From Pedobacter faecalis (GTDB lineage Bacteria > Bacteroidota > Bacteroidia > Sphingobacteriales > Sphingobacteriaceae), in NCBI RefSeq assembly GCF_030182585.1, contig NZ_JARXOW010000001.1:124001-188000 (forward strand): DNA of 64,000 nucleotides, in the 5' to 3' direction. The notes under the pieces were generated by a model. The model saw nothing but the letters and a program-made list of their open reading frames with translations. It had not been told where the DNA came from and did no database searches. Made by a program: the position numbers and the translations under genes. This document shows, in pieces, positions 26,910-35,640 of the stretch (the stretch's first letter is position 1; the number at the start of each line of letters is the position of its first letter).

Positions 26910-28154
26910 ATGCCAAGGATTAAACCTTTTTGTGCGCTTATACCTGCGACGGACCTGCAAGAGCGGGTTGTGACGCATCCCCTGGAAAATTATTCCGCAG
27001 ACGAGGCCAGGATGATCACATCAGAAAACAGATATAGCTTCCTGCATCTGATAGATCCGGAACTGGACAATCCTTATCTGCGCGGTACCCGGCAAGAGCT
27101 TATTTATAAAACAATAGGCGAAAACGTGGAGAAGTTTCTTGAAAATCACGTTTTAGTACCGGATATAAGTCCTGCTATCTATGTGTACCGGGTGACACAT
27201 GACGGGCTCAGTCAGACCGGCATTTGGACGTTGACACATATCAACGATTATGCAGATGGTGTGATCAGAAAACATGAGTCGACCGTTGAGCGCAGGGAAC
27301 AGGCACTTGCCGACTACTTACAGCACACTGGTCTGGATGCTAACCCTGTATTGGTTACTTATCCGCCTGATGCAGCAATTGAAAAGGTTGTCGGCGCTTA
27401 CATTGGTCTGGCGTCTGATCTAAAGCTATCGATGTCTGATAGCACCCTGCATGAAGTATGGGCCGTAAGGGATGCGGAGGACATAAAAACTATTGAAACT
27501 GCTTTCGAAAATATGTCTTGTGTCTATATCGCTGATGGGCATCACCGTGCGGCATCTATGGTGAAAATGGGTTTACAAAAGCGGGCATTAAATGTGAAAC
27601 GGCATACGGGTGCTGAGCCATATAATTACTTCACGACGGCTTATATGAACACCGACGAGGTGAGGGTTTTGGAATTTAACAGGTTGGTTCGTGATCTTGG
27701 GAATTTGTCGCCGTCACAGTTTTTAACGGCTGTTCAAGCACCTTTTTTTGTGGAGGGGGCCGACCGTGCGGTAAGGCCTGAAAGCAGACATGAGATCGGT
27801 ATGTACCTTAATGAGCAATGGTATAAGCTTAGGCCAAAGCCGGGGATATTTGATGCCGATGATCCGGTAGACTCGCTTGATGTCACCATCCTGCAAAAGA
27901 ATATTCTGGACCCGATACTAGGTATTTGTGATCCGAGAACAGATCCGAGGATAACATTTGAAGGCGGGCGTGTACCCGTGCATGTATTGCAGCAGAGGGT
28001 CGATCAGGGTATATTCAGCGTGGCCTTCACTTTACATCCGCCTTCGGTTCATCAGGTGATGGCGGTTGCCGATGCTGACGGCATTATGCCGCCAAAGTCT
28101 ACCTGGGTGGAGCCGAAGTTCCCAGTTGGGCTGCTGACTAATTATTTCAATTGA
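26910..28154 (+). CDS. DUF1015 family protein
   Basis: 414 residues from the ATG at 26910 (MPRIKPFCALIPA); a longer frame would overlap serA and its terminator. The family pattern is clear: RIKPFCALIPA at the N-terminus, SFLHLIDPELD near 45, IYVYRVTHDG near 92, and the conserved YIADGHHRAASM near 206. The HH pair suggests a metal or catalytic centre. DUF1015 genes often sit beside serA/serC, and a role in serine or one-carbon metabolism has been suggested by context; no activity can be read from the sequence. Confidence 0.9.
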   Translation: MPRIKPFCALIPATDLQERVVTHPLENYSADEARMITSENRYSFLHLIDPELDNPYLRGTRQELIYKTIGENVEKFLENHVLVPDISPAIYVYRVTHDGLSQTGIWTLTHINDYADGVIRKHESTVERREQALADYLQHTGLDANPVLVTYPPDAAIEKVVGAYIGLASDLKLSMSDSTLHEVWAVRDAEDIKTIETAFENMSCVYIADGHHRAASMVKMGLQKRALNVKRHTGAEPYNYFTTAYMNTDEVRVLEFNRLVRDLGNLSPSQFLTAVQAPFFVEGADRAVRPESRHEIGMYLNEQWYKLRPKPGIFDADDPVDSLDVTILQKNILDPILGICDPRTDPRITFEGGRVPVHVLQQRVDQGIFSVAFTLHPPSVHQVMAVADADGIMPPKSTWVEPKFPVGLLTNYFN

Positions 28155-28165
28155 CCGGACTTGAT

Positions 28166-28675
28166 TCAGGTAACTGGTCTTCCTTTTCTGTTGAATTTGT
28201 AAAAGAATACTATCCATGAGATAATCAGGGCGAAAAGAGCTACCAATCCAATCGACCTCCAGTCGCTGCCTCCGGTGTCTTGTTTCAAGCGTTCGTTTTC
28301 GTCCTGTAGCTTTTTAATCGATGCCCGGTAGTTCTCAAGGCGGCTGTTCATGTCTGCCGCGGTCCGTTGTACTTGCTGATATTGCTGATCTTTATAATCC
28401 ATCAGGATTTTTAACTCCTTAAAAATGTTGTTATCGTTCAGAACAATTTGACGAAGGATGTCGTTTGAGTTTTTAATGTCTTGTTTGGTTTGCAGACCGA
28501 AAATGCCGGTTCTTTTACTCAAGCTCTCGTCGTACTGACCAAACCTCGAGCTTCGTTCTGCCAAAAGCGCGTTAACTTTAAGTCGCTGCAAATGATAGGC
28601 GCTGGTGTCGGCCTGAGCGGCAAAGGCGGGTATTACAAAACAAGTAAGGATAAGGCTGAGCAGATGTTTAAGCAT
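28166..28675 (-). CDS. Signal-peptide coiled-coil protein with C-terminal membrane anchor
   Basis: 169 residues from the ATG at 28675 (MLKHLLSLILTCFV); an upstream in-frame start at 28702 adds nine residues. Signal peptide to about AFAAQA, then a long helical region with heptad-like content (QVQRTAADMNSRLENY, SIKKLQDENERLKQD) and a single membrane segment SIGLVALFALIISWIVFFY before a basic tail. It is probably a periplasmic coiled coil held in the inner membrane. I do not recognise a family. It lies 43 bp after the SAM hydrolase gene on the same strand. Confidence 0.7.
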   Translation of the reverse strand: MLKHLLSLILTCFVIPAFAAQADTSAYHLQRLKVNALLAERSSRFGQYDESLSKRTGIFGLQTKQDIKNSNDILRQIVLNDNNIFKELKILMDYKDQQYQQVQRTAADMNSRLENYRASIKKLQDENERLKQDTGGSDWRSIGLVALFALIISWIVFFYKFNRKGRPVT

Positions 28676-28718
28676 ACTAAAAGTTTGGGTAGCATAGAGC
28701 AAACTCTGTGCCCTTGCT

Positions 28719-29498
28719 TTATGGGTGAAATTCTACTCGCACGATATCGCCAAGGTGCAATCCCAGGAGGCCGCTTGCCTTACCTTTATTGATGGCTATT
28801 TCAAGATGATTGCTTATGCCAAACAGACAGAGCTTTTCGCCTTCCGGTACTTCATTATAGTGCCAGCTAAGCTGGTTAATGGTCTCGCTTTTTCTGAAAT
28901 AGAGGGTAAAATCCCGGTTCCGCTGTATTCTGGTAAATAGGTCTTTCGTAATATTAGTGATGACGTTACAAAATGTGTCAATATAGATCACACTGCCTCT
29001 GATAATATCGCGTTCGATAACCGGGTGGAGAAGCATTCTCTGTTCAATTCCCTCCACAGGCAGGCCGATATCTTTTAGCTTGTTTCCTTTGGCAAGATGC
29101 ACAGCTGCTTTCACAAAAATATCCACCAGCGGAAAATGAAGATATTTTAAGTCTTGCATGATATTCAACTCAACAATGGTTTCAGGCTTGTCGTCGAACA
29201 GCAGGGAAAATATTCCGTTATCGGCGCCAACAAAATAATGATCGTTGTGTTTTAGAGCTACATACCTGGTGTTTTCGTTGTAGACGGAATCGATACCGAT
29301 CAGATGTACTGATCCCTTTGGAAAGTAGGGGTAAACGTTCTTTAATACGAAGGCTGCGTAGGAAATATTGAAGGAAGGAACTTCGTGTGTTACATCAACG
29401 ATCTGAGCGCTTGGCAGGATGCTTAAAATGCTTCCTTTTAGGGCGGCTTGATAGAAATCTTTAGAACCTAAATCTGTCGTTAATGTTATGATGGCCAT
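28719..29498 (-). CDS. S-adenosyl-L-methionine hydrolase (DUF62/SAM hydroxide adenosyltransferase)
   Basis: 259 residues. ITLTTDLGSKDFYQAALKG at the N-terminus, IVDVTHEVPSFNISYAAFVL and the FVGADNGIFSLL segment are the family signatures of the fluorinase/DUF62 fold, which uses water rather than fluoride and splits SAM to adenosine and methionine. The TDLG aspartate and ADNG motif line the SAM site. C-terminal domain carries SNHLEIAINKGKASGLLG. Biological role is unclear in most bacteria. It is divergent from phoH. Confidence 0.9.
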   Translation of the reverse strand: MAIITLTTDLGSKDFYQAALKGSILSILPSAQIVDVTHEVPSFNISYAAFVLKNVYPYFPKGSVHLIGIDSVYNENTRYVALKHNDHYFVGADNGIFSLLFDDKPETIVELNIMQDLKYLHFPLVDIFVKAAVHLAKGNKLKDIGLPVEGIEQRMLLHPVIERDIIRGSVIYIDTFCNVITNITKDLFTRIQRNRDFTLYFRKSETINQLSWHYNEVPEGEKLCLFGISNHLEIAINKGKASGLLGLHLGDIVRVEFHP

Positions 29499-29600
29499 TA
29501 AAAATTAAATATTTATTCTTAATCTTGCGTAGGCGTCAAGTCGCGTACAAATATTCAACTTTTATATTAGAATATACACTCCAATCAAAAAAACAATATT

Positions 29601-30572
29601 TTGAACGAACTGAAATTAACATTAGAATCGGTTGATCCGGTGCAGTTTTGGGGGGCCAACAATGAGCACTACGAGCTCATTAAGAACGCCTTTCCGAAGC
29701 TGAAAATAGTAGCGAGAGGTAACGAGGTGAAGGTACTGGGCGACGAAATGGAGCAGAAGGCGTTCGAGCTGAAATATAACAGCCTGATCGGCCATCTGGA
29801 AAAGTTCAGCGCTTTGAGTGCGGGCGATGTGGAAAGTATATTGGCTGGTGCAGGGGGGCGCTTAGCTGCTGAACCTGCCGGCGAAAAGGCTGCAGCCGGT
29901 GGCAGTGGGGGTGGTGAAGTTATCGTGTTTGGCACCAACGGCCTACTGGTTAAAGCAAGGACCGCTAATCAAAGGAGAATGGTGGACAGCATCAAAAAGA
30001 ATGATGTGCTTTTTGCTATTGGTCCGGCGGGAACCGGTAAAACCTATACCGCAGTGGCACTTGCTGTGCGTGCTTTAAAAAATAAAGAGATCAAACGCAT
30101 CATCTTGACCAGGCCGGCGGTTGAGGCCGGCGAGAGCCTTGGTTTTCTGCCTGGCGACCTGAAAGAGAAGGTTGACCCTTATCTTCGTCCGTTGTACGAT
30201 GCACTCGATGATATGATACCTGCGGAAAAATTGAGGACCTATATCGAGAATAGAACCATAGAGATTGCACCGCTGGCATTTATGCGCGGCAGGACACTGG
30301 ACAATTGTTTTGTTATCCTGGATGAGGCGCAGAACGCGACAGACCTGCAGCTGAAAATGTTTCTTACCCGTATGGGACCATCGGCTAAATTTATCGTGAC
30401 GGGCGATGTAACCCAGGTAGATTTGCCGAAAAAGCAGATGTCGGGTCTCCACAACGGATTGCGGATACTGGCGGATATACCCGGAATTGATATTATCTAT
30501 CTGACCGGAGAGGATGTGGTGAGGCACAAACTGGTTAAGCGGATTTTGAAAGCTTACGGCGATATACAATAA
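29601..30572 (+). CDS. PhoH-family ATPase
   Basis: 323 residues starting at TTG (29601); no ATG is available before the conserved N-terminus MNELKLTLESVDPVQFWG. An N-terminal KH-like part is followed by a Gly/Ala-rich linker (about 85-105) and the ATPase domain: Walker A GPAGTGKTYTA near 140 and Walker B FVILDEAQNATD near 236. PhoH proteins are linked to RNA metabolism (YbeZ interacts with YbeY in ribosome and RNA processing). It is 20 bp upstream of purC. Confidence 0.93.
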   Translation: MNELKLTLESVDPVQFWGANNEHYELIKNAFPKLKIVARGNEVKVLGDEMEQKAFELKYNSLIGHLEKFSALSAGDVESILAGAGGRLAAEPAGEKAAAGGSGGGEVIVFGTNGLLVKARTANQRRMVDSIKKNDVLFAIGPAGTGKTYTAVALAVRALKNKEIKRIILTRPAVEAGESLGFLPGDLKEKVDPYLRPLYDALDDMIPAEKLRTYIENRTIEIAPLAFMRGRTLDNCFVILDEAQNATDLQLKMFLTRMGPSAKFIVTGDVTQVDLPKKQMSGLHNGLRILADIPGIDIIYLTGEDVVRHKLVKRILKAYGDIQ

Positions 30573-30592
30573 AGAACATACGGTTATTATAG

Positions 30593-31546
30593 ATGAGAGC
30601 AATAAAAGAAACAAATTTCAGTTTTTCAGGGCAAACGGCATTTTATAAAGGTAAGGTACGTGACGTGTACACGATAGATAATCGTTTTATGGTCATGGTA
30701 GTTTCCGACCGTATATCCGCGTTTGATGTGGTTCTACCGGAGGCAATTCCTTTTAAGGGTCAGGTACTTAATCAAATCGCGGCCAAGTTCCTGGCTGCCA
30801 CAAGCGACATCGTTCGGAACTGGGTGATCAGCACGCCAGATGAGATGGTGACGATAGGCCGTATTTGTGAGCCTTTTAAAGTTGAAATGGTGATCAGGGG
30901 TTATCTGGCCGGGCATGCCTGGAGAGAGTATCAGGCAGGAAAGCGGAGTATTTGCGGCGTTAGTTTGCCGGAAGGTTTGAAAGAGAATGATAAGCTGCCG
31001 GTTCCCATTATAACGCCTACAACCAAGGCGGCGGTTGGTCATGATGAAGATATTTCGAAAGACGATATTCTGGCGAAGGGTATCGTGTCTTTAACGGATT
31101 ATGCAAAGCTCGAAGAATACACTTATGCGCTTTACCAGAGAGGGGTACAGATCGCTGCGGAGCGCGGTCTTATCCTGGTGGATACGAAATATGAGTTTGG
31201 CAAGTCGGGTGAAGATATTTTCCTGATCGACGAGATCCACACCCCAGATTCGTCCAGATATTTTTACCTGGAGGGGTACGAGGAGCGTCAGGAAATGGGC
31301 GAACCGCAAAAGCAGTTGTCTAAAGAATTCGTTCGGAAATGGCTTATTGAGAACGGTTTTCAGGGTAAAGAGGGACAGAGCGTTCCTGAGATGACGCCGG
31401 ATATCATTAATTCCATATCGGACAGGTATATTGAGCTTTATGAGCAAATAACAGGCGACCGTTTTGTGAAAGCAGAATCGGGCGATATTTTAAGCCGTAT
31501 TGAGCAAAATGTTAATCAATCCTTGCAGGAATTGCTAAACCAATAG
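30593..31546 (+). CDS. purC: Phosphoribosylaminoimidazole-succinocarboxamide synthase (SAICAR synthase)
   Basis: 317 residues, the longer purC form. [50 protein letters not shown] and [11 protein letters not shown] are signature segments. It condenses CAIR with aspartate in purine synthesis. The enzyme is complete, with an extended C-terminal helical part like that of plant/yeast-type SAICAR synthases. It is followed after 2 bp by the STAS gene. Confidence 0.97.
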   Translation: MRAIKETNFSFSGQTAFYKGKVRDVYTIDNRFMVMVVSDRISAFDVVLPEAIPFKGQVLNQIAAKFLAATSDIVRNWVISTPDEMVTIGRICEPFKVEMVIRGYLAGHAWREYQAGKRSICGVSLPEGLKENDKLPVPIITPTTKAAVGHDEDISKDDILAKGIVSLTDYAKLEEYTYALYQRGVQIAAERGLILVDTKYEFGKSGEDIFLIDEIHTPDSSRYFYLEGYEERQEMGEPQKQLSKEFVRKWLIENGFQGKEGQSVPEMTPDIINSISDRYIELYEQITGDRFVKAESGDILSRIEQNVNQSLQELLNQ

Positions 31547-31548
31547 TT

Positions 31549-31944
31549 ATGGAGTTCTCTCTTGATAGACATGATAAGTACGTCGTTCTGAAGCTTCACG
31601 AGCCTGCGTTAACTAACGACAATACTCCCCGGTTGAAGTCGGAAGTTATAGCGCTGAACAGTCAGGGATACAGCAATATCGTTTTGGATCTATCGGCCGT
31701 AAAACATTGCGATGATGCTCAGGATTTGAGTTGCTTGCTTGCTGGCGACCGCCTGTGTAAAAAGCAGAACGGCTTATTCATTGTCACAGGGCTGAACGAA
31801 AATCTAAGTAGTATTGTTCAGTTGTCAAACCTGGATGAGTCGCTGACCATTGTTGGCAGGATGGAAGAGGCGGAAGACCTCATCTTCATGAATGAGATTG
31901 AACGGGAGTTGCTGGGGGGTAGAGATACTGATGATGAAGTTTGA
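31549..31944 (+). CDS. STAS-domain protein lacking the usual phospho-acceptor
   Basis: 131 residues. The STAS fold shows as YVVLKLHEPALTNDNTPRLKSEV, split: YVVLKLHEPALTNDN, then NIVLDLSAVKHCDDAQDL and GLFIVTGLNENLSSIVQLSN. In SpoIIAA-type anti-anti-sigma factors the loop after LDLS carries a phosphorylatable Ser/Thr; here that stretch is KHCDDAQDL with no Ser or Thr, Asp at the expected place. That could mimic constitutive phosphorylation or mean a different role. An acidic C-terminal tail follows. It overlaps the start of RNase Z by 11 bp and follows purC by 2 bp, so it is in an operon. Confidence 0.82.
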   Translation: MEFSLDRHDKYVVLKLHEPALTNDNTPRLKSEVIALNSQGYSNIVLDLSAVKHCDDAQDLSCLLAGDRLCKKQNGLFIVTGLNENLSSIVQLSNLDESLTIVGRMEEAEDLIFMNEIERELLGGRDTDDEV

Positions 31945-32845
31945 AGTGACCATTCTGGGAAGCAGCTCTGCAACACCAATTTACAACAGAAATCCGACGG
32001 CGCAACTGCTGAACTGTAATGAGAAATTTTATCTGATAGATTGTGGAGAAGGTACACAGCAACAACTTATCAGGTACGGTTTTAAGGCGAGTAAGATAGA
32101 CTATATTTTTATTAGTCATCTGCACGGTGATCATTATTTTGGTTTGATTGGCCTCCTGTCCAGTCTGCACCTGAATGGCAGAATAAAACCCTTGCATTTG
32201 TTTGGTCCGCCGGCACTCCTGGAGATTTTACAGTTGCAATTCTTACACTCAGAGACTGTTTTGCGTTATCAGATAGATTTTCATGCCACGAACACTGAGA
32301 CGGCTGAGTTGATATTTGAAAATTCAGACCTGAGTGTCGAGACCTTTGTACTGAATCATCGCATTCCATGTACAGGGTTCAGATTTAATCAGAAGAAGCG
32401 GCTTAGGCGCCTGCTGGTAGACCGTTTGGAGGCCGAGGGCGTTGCTGTCGAATACTACCCATTGCTAAAGCGGGGGCTTGACCTTACTTTGCCAAATGGG
32501 AAAGTCTTTTTAAACAGCGATTATACCGCCGATCCTGACCGGCCTAAAAGTTATTGCTATTGTTCGGATACCCTTATGGATGAATCTTATTTCGCCAATA
32601 TCAAGGACTGCGATACGTTGTATCATGAGGCTACTTTTCTGCACGAGATGCTAAGCAGGGCAAACGAAACTCATCACACCACTGCTTTGCAGGCGGCCCA
32701 GATTGCGGAGCTCACAGGAGCCCGGAAGTTGCTTATCGGGCACTTTTCCTCCAGATACAAGGTGCTTCAGCCTTTGTTGGATGAGGCCAGGTCAGTATTC
32801 GAACAAACTGAACTGGCTATTGAAGGTAATACCTTTTCTATCTAA
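31934..32845 (+). CDS. rnz: Ribonuclease Z (tRNase Z)
   Basis: 303 residues from the ATG at 31934 (MKFEVTILGSSSATP); the ATG one codon earlier is an alternative, and a frame from 31892 lies inside the STAS gene. ISHLHGDHYFGLIGLL near 60 is the metallo-beta-lactamase zinc motif HxHxDH, LYHEATFLHEM and TTALQAAQIAELTGARKLLIGHFS supply the remaining ligands. It trims tRNA 3' ends, which matters because the tRNA-Ser gene in this window has no encoded CCA. Overlap with the STAS gene implies translational coupling. Confidence 0.95.
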   Translation: MKFEVTILGSSSATPIYNRNPTAQLLNCNEKFYLIDCGEGTQQQLIRYGFKASKIDYIFISHLHGDHYFGLIGLLSSLHLNGRIKPLHLFGPPALLEILQLQFLHSETVLRYQIDFHATNTETAELIFENSDLSVETFVLNHRIPCTGFRFNQKKRLRRLLVDRLEAEGVAVEYYPLLKRGLDLTLPNGKVFLNSDYTADPDRPKSYCYCSDTLMDESYFANIKDCDTLYHEATFLHEMLSRANETHHTTALQAAQIAELTGARKLLIGHFSSRYKVLQPLLDEARSVFEQTELAIEGNTFSI

Positions 32846-32851
32846 GCCGCG

Positions 32852-33799
32852 CTAATCTTTGTTGCCGCCACCGAAAACAGAGAAATGAACATACCGCTTA
32901 GGGTTCTGCTTCAAATCGATCATGAGGGCGTCGAGATTTTTAGAAGCATTATTCAGGTTTTCATACATCTGCTTGTCATTGATCAGCAAACCTAAGGAGC
33001 CCTCTCCGCTATTTATCTTGCCTACGATCAACTGAAGATCAGTCATAGCTTTATTCGCATTGTCAATCGTTTGTTTGAAGTTTGACGCTGCAACCTGATC
33101 GGTAACACTGCTGATGTTATTCAGGATCCCTGAAATTTTCTGATTGTTTTGTCTGAGGTTGGCAGAAATTGCTTCAACATTGGCTAATATGGCCGATATG
33201 CGCGAACCTTCAGAGCCAACGAGATTGTCTACCTTTTTTGAAGTGGCCTCAAGTGAAGAAAGGGTTGCTGCTATACTTGTGAAGCTTCGGTCGACATTCC
33301 TTTGAAAATTTGGGTTCAGTATAGCATTTACGCTGGTCAGGATGGAGTCCATTTTTCCGATGATTACCTCGGCCTTCTTTTGCACTGGCTGTACCGCTTC
33401 CATTAGCCCTTTCTCTACATTGGCATTCAGCGTATCCCCGTCAACTGCAAAATTACTTCCCGGTCCAAGCTCCATTACTATAGCTTTACTGCCTAAAAGA
33501 TCTGTGCTTTCCAAACGTGCAATGCTGGTACGGGGAATCTCGTATTTGCCTTTAATCTTCAGTGTAGCAAGTATAGAGCCATCGGGTTGCAGTTGCAACT
33601 CGTCGACCCGACCAATCTGGAAACCGTTGACAAGTACGGGCTTAGATACGGCGAGTCCTTCTACACGGGAATATCTGGCATACAAAACTGTCTCGCTGCT
33701 AAAGATGGAGTTACCTTTCAAAAAGTTATAACCTATGATTAAAACGGCAATGGAAAAGGCCGCAAGTATACCAACTTTTGTTTCGTTTTTTATCTTCAT
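32852..33799 (-). CDS. MlaD-family (MCE) lipid-transport protein
   Basis: 315 residues: one N-terminal membrane helix (GILAAFSIAVLIIGYNFL), an MCE domain (about 38-115, with VLYARYSRVEGLAVSKPVLV and NGFQIGRV), then a long helical tail with apolar heptads. This is the organisation of periplasmic MCE subunits that form lipid-conducting rings with an MlaEF-type ABC transporter; partner genes are not in the window on this side. It follows two amidase genes on the minus strand (48 bp gap). Confidence 0.9.
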   Translation of the reverse strand: MKIKNETKVGILAAFSIAVLIIGYNFLKGNSIFSSETVLYARYSRVEGLAVSKPVLVNGFQIGRVDELQLQPDGSILATLKIKGKYEIPRTSIARLESTDLLGSKAIVMELGPGSNFAVDGDTLNANVEKGLMEAVQPVQKKAEVIIGKMDSILTSVNAILNPNFQRNVDRSFTSIAATLSSLEATSKKVDNLVGSEGSRISAILANVEAISANLRQNNQKISGILNNISSVTDQVAASNFKQTIDNANKAMTDLQLIVGKINSGEGSLGLLINDKQMYENLNNASKNLDALMIDLKQNPKRYVHFSVFGGGNKD

Positions 33800-33847
33800 T
33801 TAGTGTTAATTTATATGGTTTGAATGCTCAGCTCAGGAAGCGTTGTG

Positions 33848-34693
33848 CTATACCTCGGTTTCCTTTTTATAGGTTTTAATCGCTTTAAAAATTGAGTTCA
33901 CAATTTCAGCCTGGCCAGCCTCAGAGTTGATATACTTTTCTTCCTCGGGGTGAGATATGAATCCTATCTCAGTAAGTACTGCGGGCAGTCCGCAGCGCTG
34001 TAGGATCAACAGCCCCTGTTCCTTTACTCCTCTATCAACTCTTTTATCGTCATTCCGGTAATTATCCTGAATAAGACGGGCAAGCTTTAAGCTTTTGTCT
34101 CTAAACAAGTTCTTAAACAAAGATAAGATAATAAATGTTTCGGGATCTTTGGGATCGTAGCCGTTGTAGTTTTCCTTGTAGTTTTTTTCGAGCTTAATGT
34201 CCTCATTTTCACGAATAGCGGCGTCCTGTTCGTTTAAACGGTGTGAACCGGCTACAAACGTTTCAGTTCCTCTTGTTGTGGTGTTCTTAACATAACCGTA
34301 TACCGGTGTTTTTTTTCCGCTTTTCAACCGCTTGTATCCGGTGATCACCCGCCTGTTTGGCATGGAATTACAGTGGATGGAAATGAAAAGGTCGGCATGG
34401 TTGTCATTTGCCAGAGCAGCCCGTTTGTAGAAGTCTACATCTACATCCGTTTTACGGGTGTAAAGCACTTTTACGTCCGGGAGTTCCTCTTCAATTTTCC
34501 GGCCCAACTTAAGCGCCACCTCCAGGGCGACGTCTTTTTCCACAGAAAAACTGCCCCGGGCACCGGGTTTGTTGCCGCCATGTCCGGCATCAATAACAAT
34601 GGTTTTTACTTTATATGATTGTGAGAAAGCGCTTTGAAATGAGTAAAATACTAAAAGTAACGGCAAAAATTGTACGGCTTTTTTCAATCTCAT
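33848..34693 (-). CDS. N-acetylmuramoyl-L-alanine amidase (Amidase_3), copy 2
   Basis: 281 residues with a signal peptide (to about SAFSQS). The Amidase_3 pattern is clear: TIVIDAGHGGNKPGARG (zinc His), the metal Glu region KDVALEVALKLG, DLFISIHCNSMPNRRVTG-like segment seen as DLFISIHCNSMPN, and LTEIGFISHPEEE with the catalytic Glu. It cleaves the peptide stem from peptidoglycan in the periplasm. It is highly similar in order and motifs to the gene just upstream (34706-35584), from which it is 12 bp away; a tandem duplication. Confidence 0.94.
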   Translation of the reverse strand: MRLKKAVQFLPLLLVFYSFQSAFSQSYKVKTIVIDAGHGGNKPGARGSFSVEKDVALEVALKLGRKIEEELPDVKVLYTRKTDVDVDFYKRAALANDNHADLFISIHCNSMPNRRVITGYKRLKSGKKTPVYGYVKNTTTRGTETFVAGSHRLNEQDAAIRENEDIKLEKNYKENYNGYDPKDPETFIILSLFKNLFRDKSLKLARLIQDNYRNDDKRVDRGVKEQGLLILQRCGLPAVLTEIGFISHPEEEKYINSEAGQAEIVNSIFKAIKTYKKETEV

Positions 34694-34705
34694 AATGTTC
34701 TGTAA

Positions 34706-35584
34706 TTATCCTTCCAGGTTTTTCCTATAATTAATGATTGCGTTAAGTAAATTATTTGTTATTTCAATTTGTCCGGCCTCGGAGTTCATATAATCTTCTT
34801 CCTCCGGATTACTGATGAAGCCAATTTCGGTAAGTACCGCAGGCATTCCGGCACGGGCAAGCACTGCCAGGCTCTTTTCCTGTACGCCGCGGTTAACCCG
34901 CCCTACGCTAACATATTCATTCTGGATTAGCTTTGCTAACCTTAAGCTCTGAGTACGAAAAGTATTCTTTAACAGGGACAATATGATTGCGCTTTCAGGA
35001 TTGTCGGGGTCAAAACCCTCATAATTTTCTTTATAATTCTCCTCAAGGAATATAGCAGCATTTTCGCGTTTAATCACCTCATCTTGTTCGTCCAGTCGGC
35101 CCATACCCGATACGAAGGTTTCCACGCCACGGGTGGAAGTGCTTTTTTTGTAGACTGCACGCGTAATCGGAACGCGTTTTCCCTTACTGTTCTTTTTATA
35201 GCCTGTCACCTGAGTTGTCCTAATCAGCGGCATGTCGTTACAATGTATTGAAATAAACAGGTCTGCGTGCGCCTTATTCGCCATGCCAATACGCTCATAC
35301 AGGGGAACGAATGTGTCGTCGGTACGGGTATATATAACCTTCACATCTTTCAGGGTTTCCTGAATTGCTGCACCCAAACGGAGCGCCGTCTTCAACGCCA
35401 CATCTTTCTCAGTGGAATAAACTCCGCGGGTAGCCCCATCTTTGCCGCCGTGACCAGCGTCAAGTACGATAGTTTTGATTTTGTATTCCTGTGTAAAAGC
35501 TTGATTACCAGTTAATGTAAGTCCAAAAATGCAAATAAATATGACCAAAAGTTTATTTGGTCTAAGCAATGGCATATTTTTCAT
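34706..35584 (-). CDS. N-acetylmuramoyl-L-alanine amidase (Amidase_3), copy 1
   Basis: About 292 residues from the ATG at 35584; 35611 is an alternative that adds nine residues. Signal peptide to about AFTQEY. TIVLDAGHGGKDGATRG, DVALKTALRLGAA, DLFISIHCNDMPL and LTEIGFISNPEEEDYMN match the zinc-amidase core. The two amidases differ mainly in the mid-region (RVPITRAVYKKSTSTRGVE here). Divergent from lptD. TATTTTTG on the minus strand (35624-35617) is a likely -7 box. Being duplicated suggests different substrates or timing. Confidence 0.94.
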   Translation of the reverse strand: MKNMPLLRPNKLLVIFICIFGLTLTGNQAFTQEYKIKTIVLDAGHGGKDGATRGVYSTEKDVALKTALRLGAAIQETLKDVKVIYTRTDDTFVPLYERIGMANKAHADLFISIHCNDMPLIRTTQVTGYKKNSKGKRVPITRAVYKKSTSTRGVETFVSGMGRLDEQDEVIKRENAAIFLEENYKENYEGFDPDNPESAIILSLLKNTFRTQSLRLAKLIQNEYVSVGRVNRGVQEKSLAVLARAGMPAVLTEIGFISNPEEEDYMNSEAGQIEITNNLLNAIINYRKNLEG

Positions 35585-35640
35585 TAATTTTGAACGTTTT
35601 GGATTAAACATTAATGCAAAAATAACTATTCACCACGAAT

